Of a stretch of DNA of 13,083 nucleotides, positions 1-7,080 are shown piece by piece. The notes below the pieces were generated by a model. That model ran no database searches. It saw nothing but the letters and a program-made list of their open reading frames with translations, and was not told where the DNA came from. The DNA is from JBAVQS01 sp049694275 (lineage in GTDB: Bacteria > Chloroflexota > Anaerolineae > UBA4142 > SHND01). How positions within the stretch are numbered: the stretch's first letter is position 1; each line of letters begins with the position of its first letter. The stretch is from NCBI GenBank assembly GCA_049694275.1, contig JBAVQS010000113.1, forward strand, positions 1 through 13,083. Direction: 5' to 3'. The position numbers were made by a program, and so were the translations under genes.

Positions 1-738
1 ACGGTGGCCGCGGGATGGACGGTGAAAGATATGGCCGCGCACCTGCTGGGGGATAATATCGGCAATCTCGCACGGCGGCGGGATGGGTTCCGCGAAGCGC
101 CCGTGTCGCTCGCAACGTGGGATGAGCTGGTCGCGTGGCTCAACCGCCGGAATCAGAACTGGGTGGAAACCATGCGCCGGATGAGCCCGCGACTCCTCTG
201 CGATCTCCTCCAATCGACCGGCGAGCAGGTGAATGCCTACTGGCGCACCCTCGATCCGTACGCGCTCGGCAGCGCGGTCGCCTGGGCCGGGCCAGAGCCC
301 GCGCCGGTCTGGTTGGATCTGGCGCGTGAGTTTACCGAGCAGTGGCACCACCAGCAGCACATCCGCGATGCGGTCGGCAAACCGGGAGCGACGGGGGCGC
401 GCTTGCTCGCCCCCGTTCTTGCCGCGTTCGTCCATGCCCTGCCCCACACCTATCGAGAGGTCCAGGCACCGGAAGGGACCGCGGTAACCCTGACGATTAC
501 CGGCGAGTCCGGCGGCGCATGGTCTGTGGTGCGGGAGGAAGGCAGGTGGAAATTGTACGCCGGCAAGCCGCTCGCGCCGCAAGCTGAGGCGTTAGCCGAA
601 GTGGTTTTTTACGAAGAGGTCGCGTGGCGATTGTTTACAAAGGGCATCACAAGAGACGCGGCGCGCCAAGCGGCTGTCTTGCATGGTGATGCGGGTTTGG
701 GGGAAAAGATGTTAGAGGCGGTATCGATTATCGCGTAA
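1..738 (+). CDS. MDMPI/DinB-like (mycothiol-dependent maleylpyruvate isomerase family) protein, 5' end cut by window
   Basis: The reading frame is open from base 1, so the N-terminus, probably a few tens of residues, lies outside the window; the GTG at 4 is not a convincing start. The visible N-terminus reads TVAAGWTVKDMAAHLLGD, the hallmark of the MDMPI N-terminal domain (TIGR03083-like), a four-helix DinB-type fold. A second conserved patch, EQWHHQQHIRDAVGKP near residue 115, carries the histidines that with the His of AHLL normally bind the metal. A smaller C-terminal domain follows (about 155-244). Family members use mycothiol or another thiol for isomerisation or transfer, but many have no known substrate, and I cannot assign one. 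The protein is probably cytosolic, since no signal or membrane segment is seen. It ends with TAA 66 nt before the binding-protein gene, which has its own promoter-like sequence. Family assignment is fairly sure; function is unknown. Confidence 0.8.
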   Translation, partial: TVAAGWTVKDMAAHLLGDNIGNLARRRDGFREAPVSLATWDELVAWLNRRNQNWVETMRRMSPRLLCDLLQSTGEQVNAYWRTLDPYALGSAVAWAGPEPAPVWLDLAREFTEQWHHQQHIRDAVGKPGATGARLLAPVLAAFVHALPHTYREVQAPEGTAVTLTITGESGGAWSVVREEGRWKLYAGKPLAPQAEALAEVVFYEEVAWRLFTKGITRDAARQAAVLHGDAGLGEKMLEAVSIIA

Positions 739-741
739 TTC

Positions 742-750
742 TGGTAGAAT
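742..750 (+). promoter_or_regulatory. Candidate extended -10 promoter for the solute-binding protein gene
   Basis: TGG-TAGAAT fits the extended -10 form TGn-TATAAT (5 of 6 in the hexamer) and lies about 54 nt before the ATG at 804. No good -35 hexamer is seen, as expected for extended -10 promoters. An 11-bp palindrome, TCGGATTCCGA (778-788), lies in the leader just before the ribosome binding site. This is a sequence match only. Confidence 0.4.
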
Positions 751-803
751 GATGGGCGCGAGGGATTGCATCGATTTTCGGATTCCGACTACGGAGGAGT
801 TAC

Positions 804-1928
804 ATGACCGATTCATTACCGCTCCGAGACAGACGGGAGAATGAACCCCGCAAGATGAGCCGCCGCGCGGCGCTCAAATACCTGAGCAGTCTCGGCGTCG
901 CGGCCGCGGCCTCTTATCTCGCCGGGTGCGTGCCCACTGCCGCGAGCCCGACGGCAACCCCACCGCCGACTGCCGCGGCCACCGCCCGCGCGAGCAACAC
1001 CGTCGTCGTCTATTCCGCGCTCAACGAGACGACCAATAACGCCTTTATCGCCGCCTTTCGCGCGGCCAATCCGGGCATGGAGGTGGCGCTGCTCCCCATC
1101 GCCGCTTCCGGCGACGTGCAAGCGCGCATTATAGCCGAAAAGGACTCGCCCCGGGCGGATGTGTTTGTCGGCGGGTCCAGCGAGTTCCACGATCCGCTCG
1201 GCAAGGCGGGCCTGCTCGAAGCCTATCAATCGCCCAATACGGCATCCATCCCGCCCGTCTATCGCGACCCAAACGGATTCTGGGCCGGATGGTACCTGGG
1301 CATTTTTGGGATGGGACTCAACACTGAGCGATTCAAGGTAATGAAGAACGTCAAAAAGCCGGCCACCTGGGATGATCTCCTCGACCCGGCCTGGAAAGGG
1401 CAGATCATCCTCCCCGATCCGGTGAGGACCGGCGGCGGCTTTATCTTTCTCGCGACGCAGGTGTTCCGCTTTAATCGCGACGAAGACCAGGCGATGGGTT
1501 ATATGAAAAAGCTGCACCCGAACATCGCCCAGTACGTGGGCAACTCGCCCCAGGGGGTCCAGTTTGTCAGCCTGGGGGCTTATACCGTGGGGCCGAATTG
1601 GGTGCACGACATCCTCTCTGCCAAAAGTCAGGGCAACCCGATTGAAGCGGTCGTTCCTGAAATGACCGGGTTTGAGATTGGGGCGGTGAGCATTATCAAA
1701 GGCGGTCCGAACACGGCCGGCGCGAAAACATTTGTCGATTGGGTGCTATCGCGGCAGGCAGCGGAGCTGAACGTCAAACTGTCGAATCGTCTCTCGGTTC
1801 TGGCCTATGTGCCCCCGGCCCCCGGCGCGCCAACGCTCGACCAGGTCAAGCTCGTGGATTACGACCGCGCCTGGGCGACCGATAACAAGGACCGCCTCAT
1901 CAAGAAATGGCAGGCGGCCGTCGGTTAG
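804..1928 (+). CDS. Tat-exported lipoprotein, ABC transporter extracellular solute-binding protein (FbpA/iron(III)-type)
   Basis: The 374-residue product starts with a Tat signal (MSRRAALKYL, twin arginine at 20-21), a hydrophobic stretch and the lipobox LAGC with the lipidated Cys at 42. A Pro/Thr/Ala-rich tether (about 43-64) follows, then a type 2 periplasmic-binding fold. VVVYSALNE, the ADVFVGGSSEF segment, NTERF, PATWDDLLDPAWKGQI and the late GAKTFVDWVLS are typical of the family that includes FbpA (ferric iron) and 2-aminoethylphosphonate binding proteins. It should sit outside the membrane and deliver a ligand to a permease. No permease or ATPase gene is adjacent, so it is an orphan here. 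The adjacent tyrosine pair that binds Fe(III) in FbpA is not obvious, and the ligand is open. The start is set by GGAGGAG (793-799), 4 nt before ATG. It converges on the radical SAM gene with 2 nt between stops. Confidence 0.88.
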   Translation: MTDSLPLRDRRENEPRKMSRRAALKYLSSLGVAAAASYLAGCVPTAASPTATPPPTAAATARASNTVVVYSALNETTNNAFIAAFRAANPGMEVALLPIAASGDVQARIIAEKDSPRADVFVGGSSEFHDPLGKAGLLEAYQSPNTASIPPVYRDPNGFWAGWYLGIFGMGLNTERFKVMKNVKKPATWDDLLDPAWKGQIILPDPVRTGGGFIFLATQVFRFNRDEDQAMGYMKKLHPNIAQYVGNSPQGVQFVSLGAYTVGPNWVHDILSAKSQGNPIEAVVPEMTGFEIGAVSIIKGGPNTAGAKTFVDWVLSRQAAELNVKLSNRLSVLAYVPPAPGAPTLDQVKLVDYDRAWATDNKDRLIKKWQAAVG

Positions 1929-1930
1929 CG

Positions 1931-2830
1931 CTAGACAGGCACGCCGTACATCGAATCCGGCTTTAGAATCTCGGGGAACTGCCGGCGCAGCAGGCGGCGC
2001 GATTCATAGCAGAGGTGACAGGCATCGGCATACGCCTCGGCGTGCGGCAATCCGTACCTGCGCACCAGTTCGACCGGGCCGCCCTTGAGGAGCGCCCCTG
2101 TCACCGGATGCTCATCCGGCCGGTAATGTTCACACAGCGCGGCGAGCGGCGTGTCCCAAAGACTGCCGATCACAATTCCCTGGCAAATCTGCAGGTTGCC
2201 GAGCGGGTCCACATGGATACGCCCCGGCTCGCGCAGGTCCTCATGGGGACATTCGGTGAACGTGTCCCAGGGTCGCCGGGGCGCCAGGTGTGAGAGCTTG
2301 TCCGCCGCGCGCCCGCGATACATCACGCCCGATTCCCCGGCCGGCAGTTGTCCGACCGCCCCGCCAGAACGCGCCGCATCCGGCCGTGCAATGCTGATCA
2401 CGCCAAGAGGAATACCCAAGTGCGCCGCTGCCGCCGAAGCGTTCTGCGCCTGCCGACTGGTCTGTTCATCATAGTGAAACAGGTCGCTGCTCACCGAGAG
2501 GTCGTCGATCATTCCGGCAAAGGGTTCGAGCCACAACCGGGCATCCTCGACGCTCGTCGCCCAGTAGCCGTTCGAGACGATGCCAACGCCAAACCCCCGG
2601 CGGCGCGCCTCCCGGACGCCCGCGACGAGTACGGCATAGTACAGGAAAGGCTCGCCCCCCTCAAAATAGACGGATTCGATCGTGCCCAGGTCCGTCGCCT
2701 GCTGCAGGATTTGCGTGATCTCGCGGAAGGTCATCGTCCCGCTCTGCCGCGGACTGCCCCAGACAAAGCAGTGGTCGCACTCGAAATTGCACTGGCTCGT
2801 CAAGAGCAGATGCAGGCCCGTGAGTTTCAT
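1931..2830 (-). CDS. Radical SAM protein with SPASM/twitch-like C-terminal cysteines
   Basis: This is a 299-residue radical SAM enzyme. The CxxxCxxC motif (C14, C18, C21 in SQCNFECDHC) binds the catalytic [4Fe-4S] cluster. FEGGEP (57-61) is the SAM-binding GGE motif, and VSNGYW (85-90) matches the usual beta-4 strand. The C-terminal third has further cysteines in a twitch/SPASM-like order: C194, GNLQIC (C216), and CHLC (C271, C274). They probably hold an auxiliary cluster, as in peptide-modifying and anaerobic sulfatase-maturing enzymes. No precursor-peptide gene is recognisable nearby, so the substrate is unknown. The start is supported by AAAGGGGG a few nt before ATG. It is the second gene of an operon with the SRPBCC-PDZ-DinB gene, 27 nt downstream of it. 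The radical SAM class is certain; specific function is not assignable. Confidence 0.88.
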   Translation of the reverse strand: MKLTGLHLLLTSQCNFECDHCFVWGSPRQSGTMTFREITQILQQATDLGTIESVYFEGGEPFLYYAVLVAGVREARRRGFGVGIVSNGYWATSVEDARLWLEPFAGMIDDLSVSSDLFHYDEQTSRQAQNASAAAAHLGIPLGVISIARPDAARSGGAVGQLPAGESGVMYRGRAADKLSHLAPRRPWDTFTECPHEDLREPGRIHVDPLGNLQICQGIVIGSLWDTPLAALCEHYRPDEHPVTGALLKGGPVELVRRYGLPHAEAYADACHLCYESRRLLRRQFPEILKPDSMYGVPV

Positions 2831-2857
2831 TTTGCCCCCTTTGGCGATTCGATTGAT

Positions 2858-4096
2858 TTACCCTGCGCCAGGCGCGGCGCTTGCCCGCGCGGCGGCGACG
2901 GTCGCGCGGAACTGCGCGCCGTGCTCCTCGCGGAGGTGCATCGGGATGATCTCGGTCGCCCAGTTTGCCGCGCGCCGATAGACGTGCCTGTGAGAGACCA
3001 GGGCGGAGGGGAGCGCGGCGACAAAGTCCAACGACTCGGTCTCGGCGCTTTCGAGCTCGTGCACGAGCTGCGGCAAGGTGGGGAACCGCTTGACGATGGC
3101 CTGCAAGCGGGGCGTCACGTTGGGCCGCTCTTCGAGGTACTCGTTCACCGAGTTGTCATTCGCCATATCGGCCATCCACGACTGGTAATCGCGCTCGCAC
3201 GCAATAAAATGCGCCACCAGCTCCTTGATGCTCCACGCATCCGGCGCAGGGTGATAATCGGCCTCTGCTTCGGTGACCCCTTCGAGGAGCTGCGCGAGGT
3301 CGGCGTTCATCTGGGCATAGTTCTTGTGCAGCGCCGCGGCCAACTCGGCCGCCGTCGCGGGCACATGAGGGATGGGCCAGGCCGAGAGCTCGATTCCGGT
3401 CCGCACCCTTTTCGCGCCGCGATACAGGACAACGGGGACCCGGTCGCCGGCATGCTTGCCCTGCACGGCCGCGCTAATATCCGCCGGCCCGGTCAGACGC
3501 TTGCTGCCCATCTTGACGAGCACGTCATTCTCTTGCAGGCCCGCGGCCCGCGCGCCGCTCCCCTCCATCGTCCCATGGATGAGCACCCCTTGCTGCACCG
3601 GTACGCCGAGCTGGGCCGCGTTCTCGGCGGTGAGTTGATCGAGGAAAATGCCCAGGCGCGGGCGACGCGCCGCCCGCAGGTCCACGCCCGTCTCGAGCAC
3701 CGACTGGAGATTCTCCAGGCCGACCTCCCAACCGCGGGTGATGCGCTCGCGCGCCTCGGCCCACTTTTTGCCCGAGCCCAGCCCCGAATGGACCAGCGTG
3801 AGCACGGTCCCGCCCGACTTCTCGGCGAATGTCATCTGGACGCGCGTGGGCTCAGGCTCGCCGCTCCCCTGCCAGGTCCACACTACCTTACTGCCGGGCG
3901 TGAGCGCGACAAACTCGCCGGTCACAATATACCCGTTGCTCCAATAGAGGTAGAGCCGCCCGCCTACGCGCGGATCGGACTGCGCCTGGTCGGAGAGCCA
4001 ATCCCGCAGCGCCAGCGGGTGGGTGAAGGCGCGATAGACCTCGGCCGGGGGAACCTGGATCGCCTGCTTGAACTTGATCTGATGGGTGTTTGCCAT
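2858..4096 (-). CDS. Three-domain fusion: SRPBCC (AHSA1-like) + PDZ + DinB-like
   Basis: This 412-residue protein has three recognisable parts. Residues 1-138 are an SRPBCC/AHSA1-type ligand-binding fold (VPPAEVYRAFTHPLALRDWL, VGGRLYLYW, SGKKWAEARERITRGWEVGLENL). Residues 147-238 look like a PDZ domain (RLGIFLDQL, GVLIHGTMEGSGARAAGLQENDVLVKMGSKRL, GDRVPVVLYRGAKR). Residues 250-400 are DinB/DUF664-like, with DAWSIKELVAHFIACERDY (H296) and MHLREEHGAQF (H387, H392) as probable metal ligands. No signal peptide or TM segment is seen, so the PDZ is likely cytosolic. SRPBCC and DinB domains are commonly separate small proteins; the internal PDZ may bind a peptide C-terminus. The start follows AGGAG 6 nt before ATG. 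The gene leads the operon with the radical SAM gene, behind a leader carrying a palindromic repeat. Domain calls are strong for SRPBCC, good for PDZ and DinB. The biological role is unknown. Confidence 0.85.
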   Translation of the reverse strand: MANTHQIKFKQAIQVPPAEVYRAFTHPLALRDWLSDQAQSDPRVGGRLYLYWSNGYIVTGEFVALTPGSKVVWTWQGSGEPEPTRVQMTFAEKSGGTVLTLVHSGLGSGKKWAEARERITRGWEVGLENLQSVLETGVDLRAARRPRLGIFLDQLTAENAAQLGVPVQQGVLIHGTMEGSGARAAGLQENDVLVKMGSKRLTGPADISAAVQGKHAGDRVPVVLYRGAKRVRTGIELSAWPIPHVPATAAELAAALHKNYAQMNADLAQLLEGVTEAEADYHPAPDAWSIKELVAHFIACERDYQSWMADMANDNSVNEYLEERPNVTPRLQAIVKRFPTLPQLVHELESAETESLDFVAALPSALVSHRHVYRRAANWATEIIPMHLREEHGAQFRATVAAARASAAPGAG

Positions 4097-4136
4097 CGCA
4101 ATCTCCTTTCTTTTCTACGGATCGAGCGGTTTCGCC

Positions 4137-4181
4137 AAGACGTTTCACTCCGCAGGACTCCCGTTGGTCGCGAAACGTTTC
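4137..4181 (-). repeat. 45-nt palindromic dispersed repeat, copy 1
   Basis: The reverse complement of this stretch matches 11203-11247 at 43 of 45 positions. Its ends are inverted (ACGTTTC / GAAACGT) around a 25-nt core that is identical in both copies. It lies 40 nt before the start codon of the SRPBCC-PDZ-DinB gene, in the same orientation relative to that gene as copy 2 has to its own downstream gene. Terminal mismatches weaken the stem here compared with copy 2. Confidence 0.9.
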
Positions 4182-4197
4182 TACACAACTCGGGACA

Positions 4198-4237
4198 AGA
4201 ACATTTTACCCCAATCGGGGAAATAGCGAAATGTTCT
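4198..4237 (-). promoter_or_regulatory. Long dyad with embedded -10-like box upstream of the SRPBCC operon
   Basis: AGAACATTT and AAATGTTCT form a perfect 9-bp inverted repeat separated by 22 nt, and inside it CCCC-AATC-GGGG forms a second small dyad. On the minus strand, TAAAAT (4208-4203) is a possible -10 for the operon, with only a poor -35 (TTTCGC, 17-nt spacer). It could be an operator or an RNA hairpin. The promoter reading is tentative. Confidence 0.4.
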
Positions 4238-4270
4238 ATGCGTTATTAAAAGCATACTCTTTCGAGAAAT

Positions 4271-4306
4271 AAAAAATCGTCCGGTCGCGTGACCGGACGA
4301 TTTTTT
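4271..4306 (-). terminator. Rho-independent terminator of clpC (bidirectional)
   Basis: A perfect 16-bp stem has arms AAAAAATCGTCCGGTC and GACCGGACGATTTTTT around a GCGT tetraloop. It lies 16 nt beyond the clpC stop codon. A run of T follows the stem on both strands, so it can also end any plus-strand read-through. The position and T-tracts make this a near-certain intrinsic terminator. Confidence 0.95.
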
Positions 4307-4322
4307 ATTTTCTCGGTTTACC

Positions 4323-6839
4323 CTATGCCGGCGTCGGCACTTCCTCCGGCTTTTCTTCCTTGCTCTCGCTGCTCTCGTTGGCAACCAGCTTGACCTCGCC
4401 GTCCACGACATCGGCGACAATCGCCGAATTGTCCTTGAACTGGCCGGAGAGCACGCCCTCCGAGAGCGGGTCCTCGATATAGCGCTGGATGGTCCGCTTG
4501 AGCGGGCGAGCGCCAAACTGCGGGTCAAACCCTTCCGTGCCTAGTTTGTCCCGCGCCGCATCGGTCACGGCCAGTTGCAGGTTGTGCTCGTTCAAGCGTG
4601 GCTGGAGCAAGCGCAGTTGGACGTCGACGATCTGGCGAATGTCGTCTTTGGTCAGCGACCGGAACACGACGATTCCATCGATGCGGTTGAGGAACTCGGG
4701 GCGGAACAGGTGTTTGAGCTCGCCCATCAGTTTCTCGCGCATCCGGTTATAGGCGTCTTCCTGCGACTTGATTTCGTCCCTTTGAATGGCAAACCCGAGG
4801 TTCTTGTCCCGCTGGATCAGGTCGGCCCCGATATTCGAGGTCATGATCAGGATGGTGTTCCGGAAATCGACCTTGCGCCCCTTGGCGTCGGCCAGATGCC
4901 CCTCTTCCAGAATCTGCAAGAGGATGTTGAACGCTTCGGGGTGCGCCTTTTCGATTTCGTCGAACAGGACCACCGAGTACGGGCGGCGGCGAATCGCTTC
5001 GGTGAGCTGGCCGCCCTCTTCGTATCCGATATAGCCTGGGGGAGCGCCTACCAATCGCGACACGTTATGCCGTTCCATGAACTCGGACATGTCGATCTGG
5101 ACGAGCGCTTTTTCGTCGCCGAACATGAATTCGGCGAGCGCCTTGGCAAGCTCGGTCTTGCCCACGCCCGTCGGGCCGAGAAAGATGAACGAACCGATGG
5201 GGCGCTTGGGATCCTTGAGACCGGCCCGCGCCCGGCGGACTGCCTTGGAAATAATCGAGATGGCGTCGTCCTGGCCGACGATGCGGTTGTGCAGCGCGCC
5301 TTCCATCTTGAGCAGGCGGCTGGTCTCGGCCTCCGATAACTGGGTCAGCGGCACGCCGGTCCACATCGAGACCACCTCGGCGATATCCTCGGCGCCGACA
5401 ATCGGGGCCGTGGTGTCGCTGAACTCGCCCCAGTGCAGGCGCATCTGGTTCAGTTTTTCCTTGAGCGCCTTTTCGCGATCCTGCAGGTCCATCGCCTCGT
5501 CGAACTGCTCTTCTTCGACCGCCTGGTCCTTTTGGGCTTGGAGCTGCTTCATCTCGTTGTTCAGGTCGTCAAAGGCCGGCGGCTTGGGCGCCTTGTACAT
5601 CCGCACCCGCGAGCTCGCCTCGTCAATCAGGTCAATCGCCTTGTCAGGCAGGAAGCGGTCGGTCACGTAGCGGGCTGCCAGCTGCGCCGCCGAGGTCAAC
5701 GCGTCGTCGCCGATCTTGAGCGAGTGATGCTGCTCGTAGCGCTCGCGCACGCCCTTGAGAATTGCAATCGTCTCTTCCACGCTCGGCTCTTCGACCTTGA
5801 CCGGCTGAAAGCGGCGTTCGAGAGCGGCGTCCGACTCGATGTGCTTGCGATACTCTTCCATCGTAGTCGCGCCAACGCACTGGAGCTCGCCGCGCGCCAG
5901 AGCGGGTTTGAGGATGTTGGCGGCGTCCACCGCCGATCCCGCCGCGCCTGCGCCGACGACCATGTGCAATTCGTCGATGAACAGAATGCTCTTGGACGCC
6001 TTGATCTCATCGATGACGCGCTTCATCCGCTCTTCAAACTGGCCGCGGTAAATCGTGCCGGCAACCAGCGAGCCGACGTCGAGCTGCAAGACGCGCTTGT
6101 TGAGCAACTGGGAGGGCACCTGCCCGGCGATAATGCGCTCGGCCAGCCCTTCCACGATCGCCGTCTTGCCGACGCCCGGTTCACCGATCAACGCCGGGTT
6201 GTTCTTGGTGCGCCGGGAGAGAATCTGAATGACGCGCTCAATCTCCTTCTGGCGTCCAATCACCGGGTCGAGCTTGCCCTCTTCCGCCAGTTGGGTCAGA
6301 TCAACCGCCAACTGATCCAGTAAGGGGGTCTTGCTCTCGCCGCGCTTTTTGGCCGGTTCTTTTGCGTTCGCGTTCTGCTCCTGGCTGTAGGGCGCCGCGT
6401 TCATGACCTCGCGCGCGAGGTTAGAGCGGACCTTGTCCGGGCTGACGCCCAGGCTCTTGAGCACGTTCACGGCGATGCCGTCACCCTCGCGGATGAGTCC
6501 CAGGAGCAGGTGCTCCGTGCCGATATAGTGCATTCCCATGCGCCGCGCTTCGTCCACGGCCAGTTCGATCACGCGCTTGGTGCGCGGGGTCAACGACAGG
6601 CGCGTTCCAGGGGCTGCCTGGCCCCGCCCGACAATCTCTTCAATGACCTGCCGCACCCGGTTCTGGTCGAGCCCGAGCTCGCGCAGCACCTTCGCCGCCA
6701 ATCCCTCTTCCTCGCGAATCAACCCCAGCAATATATGTTCTGTGCCGATGTAATTGTGATTGAGCCGCTGCGCCTCTTCTTGAGCGAACGTCAGGACACG
6801 GCGTGCGCGCTTGGTAAACTTGTCGAATTTGTCGGACAT
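4323..6839 (-). CDS. clpC: ATP-dependent Clp protease ATP-binding subunit ClpC
   Basis: An 838-residue HSP100/Clp AAA+ unfoldase that feeds substrates to ClpP. In order: two Clp_N repeats (about 1-145; both contain HYIGTEH/NYIGTEH-LLLGLIRE), a linker, and AAA module 1 with Walker A GEPGVGKT (219-226) and Walker B ILFIDE (285-290). A middle region with a UVR-like coiled segment (about 427-465) marks ClpC rather than ClpA. AAA module 2 has Walker A GPTGVGKT (555-562) and Walker B VVLFDE (623-628). The tripeptide LGF (681-683) is in the ClpP-docking loop position. A short acidic tail follows. ATG at 6839 is preferred over the GTG one codon upstream because AGAGGTG (6853-6847) lies 7 nt before it. 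No clpP, mcsA/B or ctsR gene and no CtsR or complete CIRCE operator is visible. The gene is monocistronic, with a strong terminator downstream. Confidence 0.97.
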   Translation of the reverse strand: MSDKFDKFTKRARRVLTFAQEEAQRLNHNYIGTEHILLGLIREEEGLAAKVLRELGLDQNRVRQVIEEIVGRGQAAPGTRLSLTPRTKRVIELAVDEARRMGMHYIGTEHLLLGLIREGDGIAVNVLKSLGVSPDKVRSNLAREVMNAAPYSQEQNANAKEPAKKRGESKTPLLDQLAVDLTQLAEEGKLDPVIGRQKEIERVIQILSRRTKNNPALIGEPGVGKTAIVEGLAERIIAGQVPSQLLNKRVLQLDVGSLVAGTIYRGQFEERMKRVIDEIKASKSILFIDELHMVVGAGAAGSAVDAANILKPALARGELQCVGATTMEEYRKHIESDAALERRFQPVKVEEPSVEETIAILKGVRERYEQHHSLKIGDDALTSAAQLAARYVTDRFLPDKAIDLIDEASSRVRMYKAPKPPAFDDLNNEMKQLQAQKDQAVEEEQFDEAMDLQDREKALKEKLNQMRLHWGEFSDTTAPIVGAEDIAEVVSMWTGVPLTQLSEAETSRLLKMEGALHNRIVGQDDAISIISKAVRRARAGLKDPKRPIGSFIFLGPTGVGKTELAKALAEFMFGDEKALVQIDMSEFMERHNVSRLVGAPPGYIGYEEGGQLTEAIRRRPYSVVLFDEIEKAHPEAFNILLQILEEGHLADAKGRKVDFRNTILIMTSNIGADLIQRDKNLGFAIQRDEIKSQEDAYNRMREKLMGELKHLFRPEFLNRIDGIVVFRSLTKDDIRQIVDVQLRLLQPRLNEHNLQLAVTDAARDKLGTEGFDPQFGARPLKRTIQRYIEDPLSEGVLSGQFKDNSAIVADVVDGEVKLVANESSESKEEKPEEVPTPA

Positions 6840-7040
6840 CACTTGACACCTCTATCGTGCAAAAGAGTGCATAACTATGGACGATCAAACAGCAACCGGG
6901 TCTGGCAATCAACGAACCCTTACTTGATACGAGTCATGTCCCCCACTCAATTCTTGCCTGAGGAGGGCGAATCTGCCGGAATTTCTTTCAACAAACGCAC
7001 GGGGCGGATGCCGCCGCGCGCTTACCGGCAGGTTAAATCA
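6840..7040. other. Intergenic region upstream of clpC
   Basis: About 200 nt without a supported gene. It should carry the clpC promoter on the minus strand. The best guess is TTGCTG with TATGCA 16 nt away, overlapping GCACTC (half of a CIRCE-type operator without its partner). A small hairpin GGCGG-ATG-CCGCC lies inside a TGCCGG/CCGGCA pair (6974-7030). I do not regard any of these as established. Confidence 0.4.
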
Positions 7041-7073
7041 AAAGGCGTCCGCCACTCTCGTGTGGACGCCTTT
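7041..7073 (-). terminator. Rho-independent terminator of the S1 gene
   Basis: AAAGGCGTCC and GGACGCCTTT form a perfect 10-bp stem, extendable by two pairs, 8 nt after the S1 gene stop. On the minus strand it is followed by TTTTGATTT, an adequate U-tract. Confidence 0.85.
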
Positions 7074-7080
7074 GTTCACC

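Noticed and set aside
778..788. TCGGATTCCGA palindrome before the binding-protein gene as a site for the same regulator as the S1 dyad
   Set aside because: It shares only TCGGAT with the S1 dyad and has different spacing, so a common regulator is not supported.
816..1607. 263-codon minus-strand frame
   Set aside because: It is antisense to the solute-binding protein, whose signal peptide and fold are unmistakable.
2523..2532. GGTTCGAGCC resembling a tRNA T-arm
   Set aside because: It lies inside the radical SAM gene and no acceptor, D or anticodon arm can be built around it.
2348..4249. 633-codon open frame on the plus strand
   Set aside because: It is antisense to the radical SAM and SRPBCC-PDZ-DinB genes, shows no domain pattern and is a by-product of high GC codon structure.
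4575..6323. Long plus-strand frames opposite clpC
   Set aside because: They are shadows of the clear ClpC coding sequence and have no recognisable motif.
6862..6873. CIRCE-like heat-shock operator before clpC
   Set aside because: Only one half (GCACTC on the minus strand) is present; the partner GAGTGC at 9-nt spacing is missing.
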